Part shown: piece after piece, positions 47,796 through 51,754 of the stretch
Position numbering within the stretch: position 1 is the stretch's first letter
Layout of the letters: every line of letters starts with the position of its first letter
NCBI GenBank assembly: GCA_016290835.1
Contig: JAEEVG010000009.1
Location: 1-51,754 of the forward strand
From: Bacteroidales bacterium
Lineage (GTDB): Bacteria > Bacteroidota > Bacteroidia > Bacteroidales > UBA932
DNA: 51,754 nucleotides
Direction: 5' to 3'
Position numbers and translations under genes: made by a program
Notes under the pieces: model-generated
What the model was told of the DNA's origin: nothing
What the model saw: only the letters and a program-made list of their open reading frames with translations
Database searches by the model: none

Positions 47796-50606
47796 TTATT
47801 GGAAATCGAACCAGACTTTCATCCGGAGACCTTCATCGCCGGACTTGATGCGGATGTTGCCGGGCTGGCTGTGCGGGCCCTGCTGGGGGATGGGCTTGAA
47901 GCTCTTGATGGCCTGGATGTCGAGCAGCAGGGAGATGTCGCCCTCGGGCAGGATAGGGAAGAATTTGGTGAACGAGCCGGGGACCTCATCCGGGTTATAG
48001 ACCTTCACGAAGAGGCCGTCGGTCTCGCTGTAGAGGGTGAGCGGAGCCGTGTCGGACTCGAGTTTCGCCCAATAGACGTTGCCGTGGTAGCCCTTGAACT
48101 CGGGATACTCGAGCTTGCCCTTGCCGGCGCGGCCGGTCACGGTCTCGTTGTAGCCCTTCTCCCAGAGGTCGATGTTGTGGCCCCGCTGGCGGTTTTTCCA
48201 GACGCGGTACGGCCCGCGGCCGAGCCACTGCATGCCCTTGACATTCTCTTTCGGATAGTCGAAGGTGAAGCCGAGGTCGAGGACGTCGGTGTCCATGAAG
48301 CCGTCATCGAAGCCGCCCCGCACCCCGCCGTTGTCGCGGTTGAGCAGGAGGGCGTCCATACCCAGCTTGCCGTCGGGCTTGAGCCGCCAGACGATGGAAT
48401 CCACGGCGCCGAGGTAGCGGGCCACGAAGACGGCCTCATTGCCCTCGATGCGGGATTTCGCATCGACGAGGCGGTATTTGATGCCGACGGGGCGCATCTT
48501 GCCGAAGGGAACGGCCTTGCCGCCCACGCGGATCTCGCCGAGATCGCCCGTGTTGGCGTTGAAGTCCACTTCCACCTTGCCGGCGCTCAAGGTATGGATG
48601 GAGTCGCGCACCGCCGTGCGGGCCGCGCTGCCCGTGCCGAATACGCGGTGTGCGGCGAGGTAGTCGCCCGCGTAGTGGATCGGCCAGGTCCAGGTGCAGA
48701 TGCTCTCGCCGTGTTCGTCGGTGGCTTCCAATTCCAGGAGGTCGCCGCCGAAGAAGCCGGCGGGCAGGTTCATATGCATGATGCCGGTGGTGCCGGGCAT
48801 CAGGGCGGGCACCGGGATGCTGCCGCTCGCGAGGATGGTGGACGCGGCGCCCTCGGCGGGCGTGCCGAGCCGCTTGACGCGGTACTGCATCGTGCAGCGG
48901 TCGAGCTGCGTGAAGAGGTATTTGTTGGTCACGTAGAAGTCACCCTTCCAGGAAGGGGTGATCAGGAGCTTGCGGAACTGGATGGGGGCCCAGATCTCGC
49001 GGATGGCCCAGAAACTGCCCTCCTTCTCGCGGTAGGGACCCACGATGCCGTCGTTGCCCTGGTCCATGTTGGTGTCCAGGATGCCGTCCTTGTCGGTGCG
49101 GACCACGGCCTCGTCTACGAAAGCCCAGATGAAGCCGCCGGCGAAGAGCGGATGGGCGCTCCAGCTCTCCCAGAAATCCTCCAGGCCGGCGCCGCCGCCC
49201 TGGTCGGAATTGGTGTGCATGAATTCCGTGGGCATGAAGACCCGGTAGCCGTTGGTGAAGCGGGCCACGCCGGTCAGGTAGGTCGGGTAGTGGTGGGTGT
49301 CGAGGTCATCGAAATCCGCCCAGGGGTGGATGAGGTGGCGCTTCTGCGGGTCGAACTTTGCGAAGAGGGGATCGAGGTTCGTGTTCCAGCCGCCCTCGTT
49401 GCCGTTGTCCCAGATGATGACGCTGGGGTGGTTGACATCGCGCTTGACCATCTCTTCGACCAGCTGCGCGCCAACCACGTCGTCATAGCGGCCGTGCCAG
49501 CCGGCCAGTTCGTCGAGGTAGAAGATACCCAGCGAGTCGCAGGCGTCCAGGAAGTGGTCGTCCGGGGGATAGTGCGAGCGGATGGCGTTCATGTTCATCT
49601 GCTTGACCAGTTTCGCGTCGGAACGGCTGATCGCAGGCGAGGAGCAGCGGCCGCCCTCCGGATGGAAGACGTGGCGGTTCACACCCTTGAGCACCACCTT
49701 GACGTCGTTGACATACAGGCCGTCACGGGGCCGGAGTTCCACGGTGCGGAAGCCCACGCGGGTATTCACCTCGTGCAGGACATTGCCCTTGGGGCAGATA
49801 AGTTCGATCTTGAGCACATAGAGATTGGGATGCTCGCATTCCCAGGGCGCGATCCCGTCCCAGCGGAGGCTGTGGCGCTCCTGCAGCGGGAAGGTGCGGC
49901 TCGCGAAACTGCCCTGCGGTGCGGTCAGCGGGCTGAGGGAATAGCGCACGCTCGAGCCCTCGGGCGCATTCTCGACCTCCAGGTCCACGGTCATCGATCC
50001 GTCGGCGCGGGCGTCGATGGCGTGGTGGGCGATGTGCTCGGGGGCCGTGGCCGTCAGGTAGACGGGGCGGTAGATACCGCCGAAGTTCCACCAGTCGGCG
50101 CGGCGCTCGGCGTTGTTGACCGAGGCGTTGGCGGACTCTTTGTGGACGGTCACCTCCAGTTTGTTGGTGCCGCCATATTTGAGGAGTTTGGAGATATCGT
50201 AGGAGAAACGATAGAAACTTCCCTGGTGCACGGGCCCCGCGCTCTTGCCGTTGATGAGGACTTCCGTGTCCGTCATCACGCCTTCGAAGACGATGCGCAC
50301 GTCGCGGCCGCGCCAGGAAGCGGGCACCTTGAAATTGTAGCGGTACTCGCCGTATTCGCTGAGGGGCCTGACCCCGAAGCCGGCGGAGAATCCGTAGGTG
50401 TACTGGCCGTAGCCCTGGAGCTCCCACTGCGAGGGGACCTCGATGGTGCTCCATTTGCCGCTGTTCTGCCCGTCGGAGCAGCGGAATTGCCAGGTGCGGG
50501 TGTCGTCCAGGCCCGTACCGGACAGGTAGAGGGTTTGCGTTTGCTGTGCCATCGCGCCCAGGCAGCCCAGGCTCAGCGCAAGCAGGCAAAAGAATCGGTT
50601 TAGCAT
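47796..50606 (-). CDS. GH2 glycoside hydrolase, beta-galactosidase-like
   Basis: 936 residues with a signal peptide (MLNRFFCLLALSLGCLGAMAQ). The three GH2 N-terminal domains are seen in sequence: sugar-binding (VPSQWELQGYGQYTYG), immunoglobulin-like and TIM barrel (VVLKGVNRHVFHPEGGR). Acid/base Glu in WDNGNEGGWN (about residue 402) and likely nucleophile Glu in FMPTEFMHTN (about 460), then a C-terminal beta-sandwich domain. It could remove galactose side chains from RG-I, as the neighbours suggest; beta-glucuronidase-type activity is possible too. First gene of the leftward pectin operon. Confidence 0.88.
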   Translation of the reverse strand: MLNRFFCLLALSLGCLGAMAQQTQTLYLSGTGLDDTRTWQFRCSDGQNSGKWSTIEVPSQWELQGYGQYTYGFSAGFGVRPLSEYGEYRYNFKVPASWRGRDVRIVFEGVMTDTEVLINGKSAGPVHQGSFYRFSYDISKLLKYGGTNKLEVTVHKESANASVNNAERRADWWNFGGIYRPVYLTATAPEHIAHHAIDARADGSMTVDLEVENAPEGSSVRYSLSPLTAPQGSFASRTFPLQERHSLRWDGIAPWECEHPNLYVLKIELICPKGNVLHEVNTRVGFRTVELRPRDGLYVNDVKVVLKGVNRHVFHPEGGRCSSPAISRSDAKLVKQMNMNAIRSHYPPDDHFLDACDSLGIFYLDELAGWHGRYDDVVGAQLVEEMVKRDVNHPSVIIWDNGNEGGWNTNLDPLFAKFDPQKRHLIHPWADFDDLDTHHYPTYLTGVARFTNGYRVFMPTEFMHTNSDQGGGAGLEDFWESWSAHPLFAGGFIWAFVDEAVVRTDKDGILDTNMDQGNDGIVGPYREKEGSFWAIREIWAPIQFRKLLITPSWKGDFYVTNKYLFTQLDRCTMQYRVKRLGTPAEGAASTILASGSIPVPALMPGTTGIMHMNLPAGFFGGDLLELEATDEHGESICTWTWPIHYAGDYLAAHRVFGTGSAARTAVRDSIHTLSAGKVEVDFNANTGDLGEIRVGGKAVPFGKMRPVGIKYRLVDAKSRIEGNEAVFVARYLGAVDSIVWRLKPDGKLGMDALLLNRDNGGVRGGFDDGFMDTDVLDLGFTFDYPKENVKGMQWLGRGPYRVWKNRQRGHNIDLWEKGYNETVTGRAGKGKLEYPEFKGYHGNVYWAKLESDTAPLTLYSETDGLFVKVYNPDEVPGSFTKFFPILPEGDISLLLDIQAIKSFKPIPQQGPHSQPGNIRIKSGDEGLRMKVWFDFQ

Positions 50607-50724
50607 AGATATGGATTGTTTGGTGTTACGGTGGTTGTCATATCAAATAGTAAATATACGAAAGTTTTACGGACTATCCACCTTTTTTTGCTAACTTGCG
50701 CTTCGAAACGACAAATCTAAAACC
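50607..50724. promoter_or_regulatory. divergent regulatory region between GH2 and GH28 genes
   Basis: 118 AT-rich bases between two diverging start codons. A near-match TATATTTA (reverse strand, about 50651-50658) may serve GH2; TAACTTG at 50692-50698 may serve GH28. Neither is a perfect TAnnTTTG, in contrast to most genes in this window, which would fit activator-dependent expression by pectin fragments. Confidence 0.35.
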
Positions 50725-51754
50725 ATGGCACGCTCTTTCAAGGCTCTTTTAGCCGCATTTTCCGCACTCCTGCTCATCTCCTGCAACGCTTCGAACCCCG
50801 ACGATCCCTGGGCCCGCGCGGACCGCATCCTCGCCACGATGACCCGGGTCAGTTTCCCCGACCGGAGCGTAGACATTACCGATTTCGGCGCCGTCCCCGG
50901 CGACTCCACGAAGCTCGCCACCGAGGCCATCGCCAACGCCATCCTGGCGATGAACCAGGCCGGCGGCGGGGTGGTCGTCGTGCCCGAGGGTACCTTCTGG
51001 ACCGGCCCCATCACGCTCAAGAGCAACGTCAACCTGCACCTCGCCGATGGTGCCGTGTTGAAGTTCAGCACCGATGTGAAGCAGTATTTCCCCGCCGTGC
51101 CGTCCCGCTGGGAAGGCATCGACTGCAACAATACCCACCCGCTGATCTACGCCTATGGCGAGACCAACATCGCCCTGACGGGCAACGGGACCATCGACGG
51201 CTGCGCCGCCTACACCAACTGGTGGGGCCGCGGGCAGTGGACCGAGCGCCGTCCCTGGCGGCTCGACCCCGCCGACCCGAATTCCCCGATGATGGAGGGC
51301 TCCCGCGTCCGCCTGCTGGCCTGGGGCGAGAGCGGCGCGCCGATGTATGAGCGCACCTACACCGAGGTGGACGGCCTGCGCCCGCAGACCATCCATTTCA
51401 ACCGCTGCACCACCGTCCTGATCGAGGGCGTGACCCTGCTCAATTCGCCCTTCTGGGTGATCCACCCGCTGATGTGCAACGACCTGACCATCCGCGGCAT
51501 CACGGCCAACAACAACGGTCCCAACGGCGACGGGTGCGACCCCGAGTCCTGCAAGAACGTCCTCATCGAGGACTGCGTCTTCAACACGGGTGACGACTGC
51601 ATCGCCATCAAGAGCGGCCGCAACGAGGACGGCCGCAAATGGGGCATCCCGTCTGAGAATATCATCGTCCGCAACTGCACGATGGCCAACGGCCACGGCG
51701 GCGTGGTGATCGGCTCCGAGATCTCCGGCGGCTTCCGCGGCCTGTTCGTGGAGA
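50725..51754 (+). CDS. GH28 polygalacturonase-family lipoprotein, cut off at window end
   Basis: 343 codons are present and the gene continues. The N-terminus MARSFKALLAAFSALLLISCN is a lipoprotein signal (Cys at residue 20). The right-handed beta-helix repeats lead to the catalytic GH28 motifs: NGDGCDPESCKN (about 267), NTGDDCIAIKSG (about 287) and NGHGGVVIGSE (about 322). It hydrolyses polygalacturonan or rhamnogalacturonan outside or in the periplasm. It faces away from the leftward pectin operon and shares its control region. Confidence 0.9.
   Translation, partial: MARSFKALLAAFSALLLISCNASNPDDPWARADRILATMTRVSFPDRSVDITDFGAVPGDSTKLATEAIANAILAMNQAGGGVVVVPEGTFWTGPITLKSNVNLHLADGAVLKFSTDVKQYFPAVPSRWEGIDCNNTHPLIYAYGETNIALTGNGTIDGCAAYTNWWGRGQWTERRPWRLDPADPNSPMMEGSRVRLLAWGESGAPMYERTYTEVDGLRPQTIHFNRCTTVLIEGVTLLNSPFWVIHPLMCNDLTIRGITANNNGPNGDGCDPESCKNVLIEDCVFNTGDDCIAIKSGRNEDGRKWGIPSENIIVRNCTMANGHGGVVIGSEISGGFRGLFVE

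Noticed and set aside
33857-50603. Very long open frames (about 900-1360 codons) on the forward strand opposite the M16, nifJ, GH106, PL11 and GH2 genes
   Set aside because: They are mirror frames of real genes. In this GC-rich coding style the sense codons TTA, CTA and TCA are rare, so the opposite frame has few stops. Their translations are rich in Gly, Val, His and Asp with no domain logic.
40353-51754. A complete polysaccharide utilisation locus
   Set aside because: No SusC/SusD pair or sensor gene is visible in the window; only the enzyme part is here, and the locus may continue to the right.
1-51754. CRISPR arrays, prophage, insertion-sequence transposase or integrase genes
   Set aside because: I saw no regularly spaced repeats, phage structural genes, transposase or recombinase motifs.

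Overview
The window reads as a chromosomal piece of a high-GC member of the Bacteroidales, probably an uncultured gut or rumen type. The evidence is the TAnnTTTG promoter boxes in front of many genes, few Shine-Dalgarno sites, the rpsF-rpsR-rplI operon, a one-chain pyruvate:ferredoxin oxidoreductase, a Bacteroidetes-type ParE, and a pectin-degrading gene cluster at the right end. I would not name a genus from sequence alone. No gene-free stretch is longer than about 210 bases.

Layout. 1-3.6 kb: a small DUF2795 protein and a three-gene operon (amidohydrolase/lactonase, zinc alcohol dehydrogenase, aldo/keto reductase) that looks like an oxidative sugar or deoxy-sugar route. 3.7-6.7 kb: a stand-alone condensation-type acyltransferase and a lipoprotein carboxylesterase. 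6.7-8.4 kb: a very small ABC transporter pair, tRNA-Arg and rplS. 8.5-11.4 kb: a lipoprotein, a nicotinamidase-like hydrolase and grpE-dnaJ, the last behind a sequence that fits a sigma-54 promoter. 11.4-21.7 kb: one long leftward run of nine tightly packed genes (lysophospholipid/lipid A-type acyltransferase, pepD, zeta-like kinase, tldD, tldE, slyD, sugar-isomerase-like protein, glycosyltransferase, trkA). 21.8-25.6 kb: peptide transporter, ribosomal operon, AraC-type regulator. 25.6-36.7 kb: ABC exporter, histidine phosphatase, parE, DUF1573 protein, ferredoxin, esterase, a LysR-deaminase fusion and an M16 peptidase. 36.7-40.2 kb: pyruvate:ferredoxin oxidoreductase. 40.3-51.8 kb: pectin / rhamnogalacturonan-I enzymes (GH106-GH105 fusion, PL11-CE12-CE12 fusion, GH2, and a divergent, cut-off GH28).

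The most unusual thing is inside tldD and tldE, which encode the two subunits of one protease. Each carries an in-frame insertion of about 120 bp with long inverted arms enclosing three short hairpins. The two insertions share an almost identical first hairpin and the same overall fold, but their arms and other hairpins differ in sequence while still pairing, they sit at different places in the two paralogues, and the shared core is read in different frames. They look like two copies of a mobile, protein-tolerated palindromic element.

Other points of note: a LysR DNA-binding domain fused to an MTA/SAH-type deaminase with a 10-bp inverted repeat around its own promoter; two multi-enzyme fusions for rhamnogalacturonan-I; several promoters placed so close to the start codon that leaderless transcripts are likely; and tandem operator-like dyads before the amidohydrolase operon.
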